Assembly (NCBI GenBank): GCA_016214695.1
Contig: JACRNY010000001.1
Location: forward strand, 124,001 to 188,000
Direction of reading: 5' to 3'
Origin: Nitrosomonadales bacterium
Lineage (GTDB): Bacteria; Pseudomonadota; Gammaproteobacteria; Burkholderiales; Gallionellaceae
DNA: 64,000 bases
In this document: positions 51,850 through 61,849 of the stretch, one piece after another
Layout: every line of letters begins with the position of its first letter
Position numbering within the stretch: position 1 is the first letter of the stretch
The notes under the pieces: generated by a model
The model's database searches: none
Told to the model about the DNA's origin: nothing
What the model saw: only the letters and a program-made list of their open reading frames with translations
Position numbers and translations under genes: made by a program

Positions 51850-52538
51850 TATTGAGCTTCCTTCAAGGTTTGGATAAATTCTGCCACAGCCGTGATCTCT
51901 TCATCCGTCATGCGCTTGGCGACCGCACGCATCACCCCCTTGGGGTCGTTGTCACGAGCGCCGGTCTTGAAGTTGGTCAACTGGTTGACGACATAGACAT
52001 TGTTCTGGCTGCCAATGTACGGGAACTTGTCGTTGCCGGTGCCATCCTCGCCGTGGCAACCGCCACAGGCCGGGACCGCCGACGCCATCACGCCTTCCAT
52101 GTAGATCTGCTGGCCCTTGGCGATCAGTTCTGCCTTGGCTTGTTCGCTCAGTGCGCCAGCCGCTGCCGGTGCGCTCGGATCTGCGGCAACCGGCTCCACA
52201 ACCGCCAATGAACCGGGCAGACGCTTCTGTTCGCTGAAATACTTCGCCAGCGCCTTGAACTCGCTCTCTTCCACCATCGGGATGATGCTGTCCATGATGG
52301 CGTTCTTGCGCTTGCCGGCCTTGAAATCCTCCAGCTGGCGCTGCAGATATTTGGCGTTCAACCCGGCCAGTTTTGGATTCTCCGCGATGACGCTGTTGCC
52401 ATCCGGATTGTGGCAACCGCCACACAATTGCAACCGCTCTTCGAGCGGAGCGGGATCGGCCTGTACTGCCGGCATAGCCAGCATGCCGATCAGCGCGCCC
52501 ATGGCGCACAGGCTGATACGGGTATTCTTATCTTTCAT
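51849..52538 (-). CDS. Dihaem cytochrome c (c4-like)
   Basis: Signal peptide; two CGGCH motifs; 1-bp overlap with the downstream cytochrome gene. Confidence 0.9.
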   Translation of the reverse strand: MKDKNTRISLCAMGALIGMLAMPAVQADPAPLEERLQLCGGCHNPDGNSVIAENPKLAGLNAKYLQRQLEDFKAGKRKNAIMDSIIPMVEESEFKALAKYFSEQKRLPGSLAVVEPVAADPSAPAAAGALSEQAKAELIAKGQQIYMEGVMASAVPACGGCHGEDGTGNDKFPYIGSQNNVYVVNQLTNFKTGARDNDPKGVMRAVAKRMTDEEITAVAEFIQTLKEAQ

Positions 52539-52587
52539 TGTGATCCTCCCCTTGAAATCTTCAGGATACTAAATGGTCTTGCTGAAT

Positions 52588-52616
52588 CAAAAAAGGAAGG
52601 CCTTGCGGCCTTCCTT
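52588..52616 (-). terminator. Rho-independent terminator downstream of the Cyc2-like gene
   Basis: GGAAGGCC-GCAA-GGCCTTCC followed by TTTTTT on the minus strand. Confidence 0.85.
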
Positions 52617-52641
52617 TCACATCGTCGCGGTTAAGCGATGA

Positions 52642-53925
52642 TTACCATGCAGCTTCCAGCATGAAGGTTGTCAGAGTCTTGCCGGAACCGTTGACTGCAG
52701 TCGCTGCAGCGTTGGTGCCGGTAGTGTCATAAGACGAACCACTGCGCATACTGTGGTTGACGTGCACTGCCACGTTCTGGAACAGGTCGTACACAGCGGT
52801 GATGGTCAAGGAATTGTCCTTGTCGCCAGCTGTAGAGCCTGCGTTCACGCCGGTGTTGGCGATACGGTATGCAGCGCCAATGTGCAGAGTGTGCGGGATC
52901 ACGCTGAAGTCAGCACCCACGGTGATGGCCTTCTTCGCTGTACCGGTCTTGCTATTGAACGCGTTAGCGATAGCGCCGGTAGAGGCAGGAGCTGTTGCGT
53001 ACTGTGCGTACACGCTGGTCTCCATCTCGGCGATAGCGCCCTGGCCCTGGAAGTCAACCACAGTACCTTCGGTCTTGATTTGGCTAGTGCCGTTAGCAAG
53101 CCAGCTGGTACCACTCGCCTTACCGACGCCGATGTGCATCGCCCAGTCGGCGATGGTCGGGGTCGCAGCAACGCGAATCCAGGTAGAACTCATTTGAGTG
53201 CCAGTTGAACCGGCGATATAGAAGAACTCACGAGAAAACTTGGAAAAGTTGATGTAACCAATATCGCTGTTCACGACATAAGCGATACCGGATGCCGCAC
53301 CAGAACCGATGCCGGTGTACTGCGCTGCGGAGATGTCGGAACGGTGTTCAGCCCAACGCACGCCGCGGGTCATGCCGGTGCTGGACTGCTCGAAGCCGTA
53401 GGCCATGCCCAGAGCGTCGGTGCCGTAAGGGATCACTTGAATGGTGACCGGATCCAGAGCGATAGCGACCGGCACTTTCAAACCGGCGATCATTGGAGCG
53501 GCTGCCATGTTGTTCTCGTTCATGAAACCCATCTTGACGGTGCCGTTGTCGCCGATGCGGCCGCCGAAGAACAGGCTCAGCTCGTCGGGGATCTGCCACT
53601 GACCGCTGTTGGTGGTCGTACCGGAAACGGTACCGGCTGCATCGGTGCCGTTGGTCTTCTGATAGCGAGCCTTCAACAGGATGGCAGCGTTCAGCTGGTC
53701 GGGGATAGACAGGTCTTCGCCCTTGAACTTGCCCTTGGCGCTCAATTGAGTGTAGGCGCCAACCTTGAATTCTTGGCCGGTTGTGCTCAGCACTGGGTAG
53801 TGCTGGTAGTGGCACGAGCTGCAAGCCAGGCCGGTTTGACGAGCAAACGCCGGAATGGCGGATGCTTCGGGTGCGAACGCTGTTGCTGCCAACACGCCTG
53901 CCATAGACAGAACGATTTTCTTCAT
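52642..53925 (-). CDS. Cyc2-like outer membrane monohaem cytochrome-porin fusion
   Basis: Signal peptide, IPAFARQTGLACSSCHYQHYPVLSTTGQEFKVGAYTQ (one CXXCH), then a beta-strand-rich domain ending in aromatic W. Confidence 0.65.
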   Translation of the reverse strand: MKKIVLSMAGVLAATAFAPEASAIPAFARQTGLACSSCHYQHYPVLSTTGQEFKVGAYTQLSAKGKFKGEDLSIPDQLNAAILLKARYQKTNGTDAAGTVSGTTTNSGQWQIPDELSLFFGGRIGDNGTVKMGFMNENNMAAAPMIAGLKVPVAIALDPVTIQVIPYGTDALGMAYGFEQSSTGMTRGVRWAEHRSDISAAQYTGIGSGAASGIAYVVNSDIGYINFSKFSREFFYIAGSTGTQMSSTWIRVAATPTIADWAMHIGVGKASGTSWLANGTSQIKTEGTVVDFQGQGAIAEMETSVYAQYATAPASTGAIANAFNSKTGTAKKAITVGADFSVIPHTLHIGAAYRIANTGVNAGSTAGDKDNSLTITAVYDLFQNVAVHVNHSMRSGSSYDTTGTNAAATAVNGSGKTLTTFMLEAAW

Positions 53926-54116
53926 TGCGCTTCTCCTCTTTATTTTTGAGTAAGTGTCCTACAAACCTAAATCGCTTATGCCCTGGAGAAAACTCCCTTG
54001 CACAAGTTGGAGACGATTCTAGCCGCGACTATGTGAAGCGTGCGTCAATGAATTGTGAAGAAAGCGTTAAATTGCGCTTTTTGCAACAGCGGCCGAAAAA
54101 CACTGGACAGGTACTA

Positions 54117-55400
54117 CTACGCATCGGCGCGGATCATCACCGGCTTGGCCGCCGAGAACACGATCTCCGCCGTCGTTCCCAACCCTTCCTGACTATCCAG
54201 CAGGATGCGCCAGCCGTAACGCTCGCAGATGCGCTTGACCAGCGACAGCCCCACGCCCGAGCCGGCGCTCGACGGCCCCTTGTAATAACGGTCCAGCGCA
54301 CGCGCCAGTTCGTCCGGGCGCATGCCGACCCCGGTGTCCTGCACGACCAGGCGGTCCTTTTCCAGCTTCAGCAGGACGAAGCCCGTCTTGGTATGGAACA
54401 GTGCGTTGCGGATCAGGTTGCCGATCACGATCTCCAGCAAGGGGCGCTCGAACAGCAGATCGGGTTCCGCGATCAGCTTCACTTCCATGCGGATGGGGCG
54501 GCCCGCGATCAGCGGCAGGTGCTTCTCGACGCAGGAACGCACCACTTCGCCGACATGGCCGGGCGCTTCCTCGGTCGAATATTGCTGTTCGCGCGCCATC
54601 AGCAGCAGGGCCGAGGTCAGCTCGATCATGTCCTGTGCGGCGCGGCGGATGCGCGCGATGCGCTCGCGCTGTTTTTCCGACAATGTCGGGTCCTGTTCCA
54701 GCACCTCGACTGTGCCGAGCATGATGGCAAGCGGTGTGCGTAACTCATGGCTGACGTCCGCGGTGAAGTAGTTCTCGCGCTCGATGAATTCGCGCAAACG
54801 CCGCAGGTAACGGTCGAAAGCCCGCGCCAGATCCCCCACTTCGTCGTTGCTGGTGAGCTTGATCAGCGACAGGTCGGCGTCGCGCGGTTCCGCCTGGCTG
54901 ACCTGCTTGGCCAGCCGCGACACCGATGCCGTGACACGGCTGGCGAGTATGACTCCGCCGATGGCCGAGCTGACGATCATGAAGAGCGCGAAGAAGACCA
55001 CGTAGCGGAAGAACTGGGTCTCCTGCAGATGCTGGCTCGCCGTATCGAACATCATGTAGTAGCGAGCATCGGCGAGGTCTGCGACCAGCACGCGATAGTC
55101 CGTCTTGCCGACCGCGATGTTGTAATTGCCCGGCTCCAGCGACTGGATCTCGTCAGGGATATTGGGGCTGGTCTGATTCGCAGAGCGTATGTAACCCTTG
55201 ATGGAGGCGGTATTGGGCGGCTCGAACTCCTCCTCGCTGGCGTGCTCGTAAAGCTCCCCCAGCATCACCTGATCCATGAGGCGGTGTCCGATCTGCTGCA
55301 CGGTGAAGTAGACCCCGCCGGAAAGCAGGACGCTGAGCCCGGCACCGAACAGCGCGTAATAGAAGGCGACGCGGAAGCGCAGGCTACTGGTCTGGAACAT
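54117..55400 (-). CDS. Membrane sensor histidine kinase
   Basis: Two TM segments, HAMP-like linker, FTADVSHELRTPLAIMLGTVEVL H box, VQDTGVGM, GSGVGLSLVKRICERYGW. Confidence 0.92.
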   Translation of the reverse strand: MFQTSSLRFRVAFYYALFGAGLSVLLSGGVYFTVQQIGHRLMDQVMLGELYEHASEEEFEPPNTASIKGYIRSANQTSPNIPDEIQSLEPGNYNIAVGKTDYRVLVADLADARYYMMFDTASQHLQETQFFRYVVFFALFMIVSSAIGGVILASRVTASVSRLAKQVSQAEPRDADLSLIKLTSNDEVGDLARAFDRYLRRLREFIERENYFTADVSHELRTPLAIMLGTVEVLEQDPTLSEKQRERIARIRRAAQDMIELTSALLLMAREQQYSTEEAPGHVGEVVRSCVEKHLPLIAGRPIRMEVKLIAEPDLLFERPLLEIVIGNLIRNALFHTKTGFVLLKLEKDRLVVQDTGVGMRPDELARALDRYYKGPSSAGSGVGLSLVKRICERYGWRILLDSQEGLGTTAEIVFSAAKPVMIRADA

Positions 55401-56079
55401 CGGGGCTGACCAGCTGGTATCCGAAACCGCGCAGCGTGCGCAGCAGTTTGCGCGGGTACGGTTTGTCGATAATGTCGCGCAGCAGGTGCACATGCGCGCG
55501 CAGCGAATCGCTGTCCGGACGCCCCTCGCCCCATACGGCATGCTCGATGTCGTCGCGACTCACGACCTGCGGCGAACGCGACATGAGTGTTTCCAGTATC
55601 TTGTACGGGATGGGCGGCAGCTCGATGTTCCTGTCGCCGCGCTTGACCGAGCAGGTGGCGGGATCGAGGCTGAGATCCTCCACCACCATCTTCTTGTTCA
55701 ATTTCTGGTTGAGGTCGCCGCCGCGCCGATGCAACACGCGCAGCCGCAGCTCCACTTCGCGCAATTCGGCCGGTTTGACCAGATAGTCGTCCGCCCCGGC
55801 TTCCAGTCCGGCGATCTTGTCGTCCAGCGAATCGCGCGCGGTGATCATCAGGACGGGGGTGGCCTTGCCCCCCTCTTCGCGCAACTTTCGGCACAGGGTG
55901 ATGCCGTCCATGCCGGGCAGCATCAGGTCGAGCGCGATGGCGTCATACTGGTTCACCAGCGCCAGATGCATGCCGGTGATGCCGTCGCCCGCCGCATCGA
56001 CGACGTGCCCCTTCGCTTCCAGGAAATCGAACATATTGGAAGCCAGGTCCCGGTTATCTTCGATGATAAGTATGCGCAT
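55384..56079 (-). CDS. OmpR-family response regulator
   Basis: MRILIIEDNRDLASNM, ALDLMLPGMDG, winged-helix C-terminus; overlaps kinase start. Confidence 0.93.
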   Translation of the reverse strand: MRILIIEDNRDLASNMFDFLEAKGHVVDAAGDGITGMHLALVNQYDAIALDLMLPGMDGITLCRKLREEGGKATPVLMITARDSLDDKIAGLEAGADDYLVKPAELREVELRLRVLHRRGGDLNQKLNKKMVVEDLSLDPATCSVKRGDRNIELPPIPYKILETLMSRSPQVVSRDDIEHAVWGEGRPDSDSLRAHVHLLRDIIDKPYPRKLLRTLRGFGYQLVSPDVPDQ

Positions 56080-56283
56080 TGATAAACACCCGATCGTTTT
56101 TGTGCATGGAGCAATTCCGACAACTTCGCACCATACCACCTACCGCTCCCCCGCCGCTAGGGCTTGCATGGCCGGATGAACTACTGTCTCGATAATGCCC
56201 ACAACACGTCACAGCCCTTTTTAATTGCGCGCGGTTTTGCTACATTCCAAGCAGTTCCCAATCTCTAGCGGTCAAACACCACC

Positions 56284-56979
56284 ATGTCCAACGCCGATCC
56301 CGTCGAAATCGAAAAATTCTCGCAACTCGCCCACAAGTGGTGGGATCCGAACAGCGAGTTCAAACCTCTGCACGAGATCAACCCGCTGCGTCTGGGCTAC
56401 ATCGACCGCATCGCCGGCCTGTCCGGCAAGGCCGTGCTGGACGTGGGCTGCGGCGGCGGCATCCTGACCGAGAGCATGGCCGGGCTGGGCGCGAAAGTGA
56501 CCGGCATCGACCTGGCCGACAAATCGCTGCAAGTGGCCAAGCTGCATCTGCTGGAGAGCGGCAAGCAGGTGGAATACCGCAAGGTGGCGGTGGAAGACCT
56601 GGCGGCCGAGCGCCCCGGGCAGTATGACGTGGTGACCTGCATGGAGATGCTGGAACATGTGCCGGATCCCGCTGCCGTGGTCGCCGCCTGTGCCAAACTG
56701 GCGAAACCGGACGGTCACGTGTTCTTCTCCACCCTCAACCGCAATCCGAAATCGTATCTTTTCGCGGTCATCGGCGCGGAATACGTGCTCAACCTGCTGC
56801 CGCGCGGCACGCACGATTTCGCCAAGTTCATCAAGCCTTCCGAACTGGCGCAATGGTGCCGCAATGCCGGACTGGATGTGAACGACGTCACCGGCATGAG
56901 CTACAACCCGCTCAACAAGAGCTATTCGCTCGGCCGCGACAGCAGCGTCAACTACCTGGTCGCCTGCCGCAAAGGCTGA
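56284..56979 (+). CDS. ubiG: Ubiquinone biosynthesis O-methyltransferase
   Basis: [46 protein letters not shown]. Confidence 0.95.
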   Translation: MSNADPVEIEKFSQLAHKWWDPNSEFKPLHEINPLRLGYIDRIAGLSGKAVLDVGCGGGILTESMAGLGAKVTGIDLADKSLQVAKLHLLESGKQVEYRKVAVEDLAAERPGQYDVVTCMEMLEHVPDPAAVVAACAKLAKPDGHVFFSTLNRNPKSYLFAVIGAEYVLNLLPRGTHDFAKFIKPSELAQWCRNAGLDVNDVTGMSYNPLNKSYSLGRDSSVNYLVACRKG

Positions 56980-56980
56980 C

Positions 56981-57634
56981 ATGTCGCAGGCCGTCCTCTT
57001 CGATCTTGACGGCACCTTCGCCGATACCGCCCCCGATCTGGGGGCCGCACTCAACCATGTGCGGGCGCTGCACGGCAGGCCGCCATTACCCATTGCAACG
57101 ATCCGGCCGCAGGCCTCGCATGGCTCGCGCGGATTGCTGAAGCTGGGACTGGATGCCGAGCCGGAAGATGCGAACTACGATGCGATGCGCGATGCCTTCC
57201 TGCAACACTACGAAGAGCACATCTGCGACCGCACCGTGCTGTTCCCGAGCATGGCTGCCCTGGTATCGGAGCTGGAGCGGCACGAGATCCCCTGGGGCAT
57301 CGTCACCAACAAACCGCACCGCTACACCGTGCCGCTGATGGAACGGCTCGGCTACGCCAAACGCGCGGCATGCCTGGTGAGCGGCGACACCTGCGCCCGT
57401 GCCAAACCGCACCCGATGCCATTGCTGCATGCTGCCGAACTGATAGGCATCGCGCCGGAACGCTGCCTCTATCTGGGCGACGACCTGCGCGACATGGAAG
57501 CGGCACAGGCAGCCGGCATGACCGGCATCATCGCCGCCTACGGCTACATCGATCCGCAGGCCGACCTCGGCAGCTGGCCCTCCAGCGGCAGCGTGCCGAC
57601 TCCTTTGGCCCTGCTGCGTTACATCCAGAGCTGA
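56981..57634 (+). CDS. gph: Phosphoglycolate phosphatase (HAD superfamily)
   Basis: AVLFDLDGTFADTAPDLGAALN, GIVTNKP, AKPHPMPLLHA, YLGDDLRDMEAA. Confidence 0.9.
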   Translation: MSQAVLFDLDGTFADTAPDLGAALNHVRALHGRPPLPIATIRPQASHGSRGLLKLGLDAEPEDANYDAMRDAFLQHYEEHICDRTVLFPSMAALVSELERHEIPWGIVTNKPHRYTVPLMERLGYAKRAACLVSGDTCARAKPHPMPLLHAAELIGIAPERCLYLGDDLRDMEAAQAAGMTGIIAAYGYIDPQADLGSWPSSGSVPTPLALLRYIQS

Positions 57635-57680
57635 ACAACGGTATGATGCCCGCCATAAAGAGAAAGCGGGACGGAGGAGC

Positions 57681-59060
57681 ATGAACGAAGGATCGAACGG
57701 GGAGAACATCCCCCCCATTCCCTCGCAGGACGGTATCCAGGAGATCTTGCACAAGGTCATCATCGCCCATCAACAGGCGCTGGCCCTGCTGCAACAGACC
57801 GAGGCGGCCTACGGCCGTCTGGTTCCGCACCAGCTGCTCAACCTGCTGGAAGCAAAGAGCATCGTGGACGTGAAGCTCGGCGACCAGGTCGAGCGCAAGA
57901 TGACCATCATGTTCTCGGACATCCGCGACTTCACCCCGCTGTCGGAATCGATGACCCCGGCGGAGAACTTCGAGTTCATCAACTCCTATCTCAGCCAGAT
58001 GGAACCGGTCATCAGCCGCCATCACGGCATCATCGACAAATACATCGGCGACGCCATCATGGCCCTTTTCGAAAGAGGCGCCGACGAAGCGGTGAGCGGC
58101 GCCATCGCCATGCTGGAGCGCCTGAGCTACTACAACGCCGGACGCGAACGGGCAGGCTACGCGCCGGTACAGATCGGCATCGGCCTCAATACCGGCATGG
58201 TGATGATAGGCACGGTGGGCGGCATCAACCGCATGGACAGTACGGTGATCGGCGATGCGGTGAACCTCACCGCGCGCCTGGAAGAAGCGACCAAGACCTA
58301 TCACTCGCCGCTCATCATCAGCCAGAACACGCTGTATGACCTGACCGATGCGGGCAAATACGACATCCGCTTCCTCGACCGCATCCGCGTGAAGGGCAAG
58401 TCGCAGCCGCTCTCCATCTACGAGGTGTTCGACAACAACCCGGCAGAGTTGCGCGAGAGCAAACGGCAGGGACTGGCACTTTTCGAAAAAGCGGTCGCCT
58501 ATTACCACATGCAGGACATCGTCAAGGCGGTCCCGCTGCTCAAACGATGCATCGAGATCGCCCCGGAGGACTATCCCGCGCTCATCTATCTGGAGCGCTG
58601 CCACGCATTTCAGGCCAGCGGTCAGCATCTGGGCACCGGAGAATTGCAGACCAGCCTGTCCTGGAAGGAAGAGCTGCACACCGGCTTGCCGGAGGTCGAC
58701 AACGCCAATCGCATCCTGATGTATCACATCAACACGCTCACCACCAGGATCGCGCAGGACGACTGCCGCGATTTTGCCGATATCTTTCCCATCCTCCACC
58801 AGCATGCACAGCACATCTTCCCCGTCGAGGTGAAACTGATGCGCGAGCATGCCTATCCCTTCGCCGAAGGGCATATCCAGGAACACCAGCGTTTCGTCGA
58901 GAACTTTTGCGGACTGGAAAGAAAGGCCGGGAGCTCGTCGGAAGACCCGCGCTACCTCGCCTTCCGCACAGTGCTGCTGCTGCTCGACTGGTTCGCCTCG
59001 CATGCCACCAAGGCCGACCGCCACTTCGCACGCTACCTGCAGAACAAAAAAACCGGCTAG
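57681..59060 (+). CDS. Class III adenylate/guanylate cyclase fused to a C-terminal hemerythrin-like domain
   Basis: FSDIRDFTPLSESM, IIDKYIGDAIMALF, VIGDAVNLTARLEEATK; C-terminal HAQHIFPVEVKLMREHAYPFAEGHIQEHQRF and LDWFASHATKADRHF. Confidence 0.85.
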   Translation: MNEGSNGENIPPIPSQDGIQEILHKVIIAHQQALALLQQTEAAYGRLVPHQLLNLLEAKSIVDVKLGDQVERKMTIMFSDIRDFTPLSESMTPAENFEFINSYLSQMEPVISRHHGIIDKYIGDAIMALFERGADEAVSGAIAMLERLSYYNAGRERAGYAPVQIGIGLNTGMVMIGTVGGINRMDSTVIGDAVNLTARLEEATKTYHSPLIISQNTLYDLTDAGKYDIRFLDRIRVKGKSQPLSIYEVFDNNPAELRESKRQGLALFEKAVAYYHMQDIVKAVPLLKRCIEIAPEDYPALIYLERCHAFQASGQHLGTGELQTSLSWKEELHTGLPEVDNANRILMYHINTLTTRIAQDDCRDFADIFPILHQHAQHIFPVEVKLMREHAYPFAEGHIQEHQRFVENFCGLERKAGSSSEDPRYLAFRTVLLLLDWFASHATKADRHFARYLQNKKTG

Positions 59061-59113
59061 CCCGCCGGCCGGCCAGCCTGTACAATCCCTACCGCTTAGT
59101 AGCAAACCGAACC

Positions 59114-59481
59114 GGGGGCGACCTGGCTTCGACGTGGGTTGCAAAGCAGCGCAGGGCATACCGAGGACCCGCCACCTCGTAAATCAGCTGGAAAACCAAT
59201 AGTCGCAAACGACGAAAAGTACGCTCTGGCCGCCTAAGGTCAGACCTCACACCCTGCTGTCCGTGGAGGGGCTCGATAGCGCAAGCTTGAGATGAGTGAG
59301 GTCATTTACACGGAATCGTGTCGTGCAGGGTCACTTTGTACGAAGCTAAAACCAAGGTGACTCGTCCAGTAGCAGCCTGTCGGCTGGCGTCTGCCGGATA
59401 AAATCAAATAACCAGACTAAGTATGTAGAACTGTCTGTAGAGGGCTCGCGGACGGGGGTTCAATTCCCCCCGCCTCCACCA
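59114..59481 (+). ncRNA. ssrA: Transfer-messenger RNA
   Basis: GGGGGCGACCTGGCTTCGACGTGGG 5' end, tag ORF ...ANDEKYALAA*, 3' end GGACGGGGGTTCAATTCCCCCCGCCTCCACCA. Confidence 0.97.
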
Positions 59482-59523
59482 ACAAATGAAAACGACACCC
59501 TTGCGGTGTCGTTTTCATTTGTT
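59481..59523 (+). terminator. ssrA terminator hairpin
   Basis: AACAAATGAAAACGACACC-CTTGC-GGTGTCGTTTTCATTTGTT, 19-bp stem. Confidence 0.9.
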
Positions 59524-59842
59524 GAATCGAGATTGTGCGGGAATTGAAACCCCGTCCGGCACGGACGGGGGGCGGAGGACGTAAAGCAAACAGCACCTGC
59601 GTGCTGTTTGTAGTCCGGAGCGGCATTCGCATGCAGGCGAATGCGCGGCCTGCAAGGCCAATTCCCCCACATTAAAGACACCCTTGCGGTGTCGTTTTTA
59701 TTTGTTGAGTTGAAATTGAGCGGGAATTGCATCCCCGTCCGGCACGGACGGGGGGCAAAGGGCGTCAAGCGAACAGTACCTGCGTGCTGTTCGTAGCCCG
59801 GAGCGGCATTCGCATGCAGGCGAATGCGCGGCCTGCAAGGCC
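59494..59842. repeat. Imperfect tandem direct repeat (two 166-bp units, period 183 bp) downstream of ssrA
   Basis: Units 59494-59659 and 59677-59842 align along their whole length from GACACCCTTGCGGTGTCG to GCGGCCTGCAAGGCC. Confidence 0.9.
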
Positions 59843-60029
59843 ACCAGCGAGCACCGCTCGCGCAGGACGCCGGAAGCGAAGCGTACGGCGGTCCCGAAGA
59901 GACGAGGTTGTCGAGGATGCAACTCGACAACCGAGCAATTCCCCCCGCCTCTCCCGAACTCCACCCAAGTCGATTGAACCCCCAGCCCGATATCGGTATA
60001 GTCCGCCAAACCCCATTCAAGGCGCGATC

Positions 60030-61814
60030 ATGGCTGCTCAAGAAGCCGCAGAACACAAACTGAAGCTGGCTGAAGTACTGGAATTGCTGGTTGCCGACAG
60101 CATGGTCAGCAAGGAAGATGCCGACTCCCTCGTCGCCGAGCACCGCCTGCATCGACACACAGCCCATCCACTGCTGATCATCGCGGACAAAGGCTGGAAA
60201 TCCCGCGCTGCACCCTATCGTATCCTGACCGTGGATACGCTGACCGAATGGCTGGCGAAAAAGGTCGGGCTGGAATACCTGCACATCGATCCCTTGAAGA
60301 TCGATTTCTCCAATCTGGTCGATCTGATGTCGATCGATTATGCCAACCGTTTCGCCATCATGCCGATACGCATCGAAGGCAACGAGCTGGTGGTGGCCAC
60401 AGCCGAACCTTTCCTGCGCGATTGGGAAACGGTGCTCAGGCAGACCTCGCGCAAGAACATCCGCCGCGTCGTTTCTTCTCCCGCGGACATCAACCGCTAT
60501 CTGGTCGAGTTCTACAATCTGGCACGCTCGGTCAAGAGCGCGACCAAGGTGAAGATGGATTCCGGCAATATCGCCTCGTTCGAGCAGCTGGTCGAGATGG
60601 GCAAGACCGACAAGCAGTTCGATGCCAACGACCAGCACATCGTGCATATCGTCGACTGGCTGTGGCAATACGCTTTCGACCAGCGCGCTTCGGACATCCA
60701 CCTCGAACCGCGGCGTGAATCGGGCATCGTGCGTTTCCGCATCGACGGGATTCTGCACCAGGTGCACCAGTTGCCGATATCGGTGGTCACCGCGATGACC
60801 AGCCGCATCAAGCTGCTGGGGCGCATGGACCTGATGGAGAAGCGCCGTCCGCAGGATGGCCGCATCAAGACGCGTACCGAAGCGGGGCAGGAGATCGAGC
60901 TGCGCCTGTCCACCCTGCCCACCGCGTTCGGCGAAAAGCTGGTGATGCGCATCTTCGACCCGGAAGTGCTGGTGCGCGACTTCTCCGAACTGGGCTTCTC
61001 CGACGACGACCGCGCGCGCTGGGAGCTGATGACCTCCAGGCCCAACGGCATCATCCTCGTCACCGGCCCGACCGGCTCCGGCAAGACCACCACGCTGTAT
61101 TCCACGCTCAAAAGCCTGGCGACACCGGAGGTGAACGTATGCACGCTGGAAGATCCCATCGAAATGGTGGAACCCGCATTCAACCAGATGCAGATACAAA
61201 CCGGGCTGGACCTCACCTTCGCCGAAGGCGTGCGCGCGTTGATGCGGCAGGATCCCGATATCATCATGGTCGGCGAGATACGCGACCTGGAGACCGCCGA
61301 CATGGCGATCCAGGCCGCCCTCACCGGCCACCTGGTACTCTCCACCCTGCACACCAATGATGCCCCCTCGGCCATCACCCGTCTGCTCGATCTGGGCGTG
61401 CCGTCCTACCTGCTCAACGCCACCCTGCTCGGCATCATGGCGCAGCGCCTCGTGCGCACGCTGTGCCCGCATTGCAAGCAGCCGCATCCGATACAGGATG
61501 AGGACATCGAACTGTGGAACGGCCTGGTCGCACCGTGGAAAGCGACGCGCCCGACGCAGTTGCAGCGTCCGCAGGGCTGCCTGGAATGCCGCATGACCGG
61601 TTACTCAGGTCGCATCGGCATCTACGAGATCCTGCTGATGTCGCCCGAACTGCGCAAGCTCATCACCGCCGAGACCGATATCGCCGCCCTGCGCGAGCAG
61701 GCCAACCGCGAAGGCATGAAACCGCTGCGTATCTCCGGCGCGCTCAAGATCGCTTCCGGACTGACCACACTGGACGAGGTGCTGAAGACCGCACCGCCGC
61801 CCGACCAGAGTTGA
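60030..61814 (+). CDS. PilB/GspE-family secretion ATPase
   Basis: VTGPTGSGKTTTLYSTL, CTLEDPIE, GEIRDLETADMAIQAALTGHLVLSTLHTND, zinc motif CPHC...CLEC. Confidence 0.92.
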   Translation: MAAQEAAEHKLKLAEVLELLVADSMVSKEDADSLVAEHRLHRHTAHPLLIIADKGWKSRAAPYRILTVDTLTEWLAKKVGLEYLHIDPLKIDFSNLVDLMSIDYANRFAIMPIRIEGNELVVATAEPFLRDWETVLRQTSRKNIRRVVSSPADINRYLVEFYNLARSVKSATKVKMDSGNIASFEQLVEMGKTDKQFDANDQHIVHIVDWLWQYAFDQRASDIHLEPRRESGIVRFRIDGILHQVHQLPISVVTAMTSRIKLLGRMDLMEKRRPQDGRIKTRTEAGQEIELRLSTLPTAFGEKLVMRIFDPEVLVRDFSELGFSDDDRARWELMTSRPNGIILVTGPTGSGKTTTLYSTLKSLATPEVNVCTLEDPIEMVEPAFNQMQIQTGLDLTFAEGVRALMRQDPDIIMVGEIRDLETADMAIQAALTGHLVLSTLHTNDAPSAITRLLDLGVPSYLLNATLLGIMAQRLVRTLCPHCKQPHPIQDEDIELWNGLVAPWKATRPTQLQRPQGCLECRMTGYSGRIGIYEILLMSPELRKLITAETDIAALREQANREGMKPLRISGALKIASGLTTLDEVLKTAPPPDQS

Positions 61815-61849
61815 ACCGACTTAATCACCACCATCCGACAGGAATAGAC

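Noticed and set aside
59460-61487. 675-aa minus-strand ORF spanning ssrA downstream repeats and the PilB-like gene
   Set aside because: Antisense shadow; its C-terminus is just translated tandem repeats and terminator.
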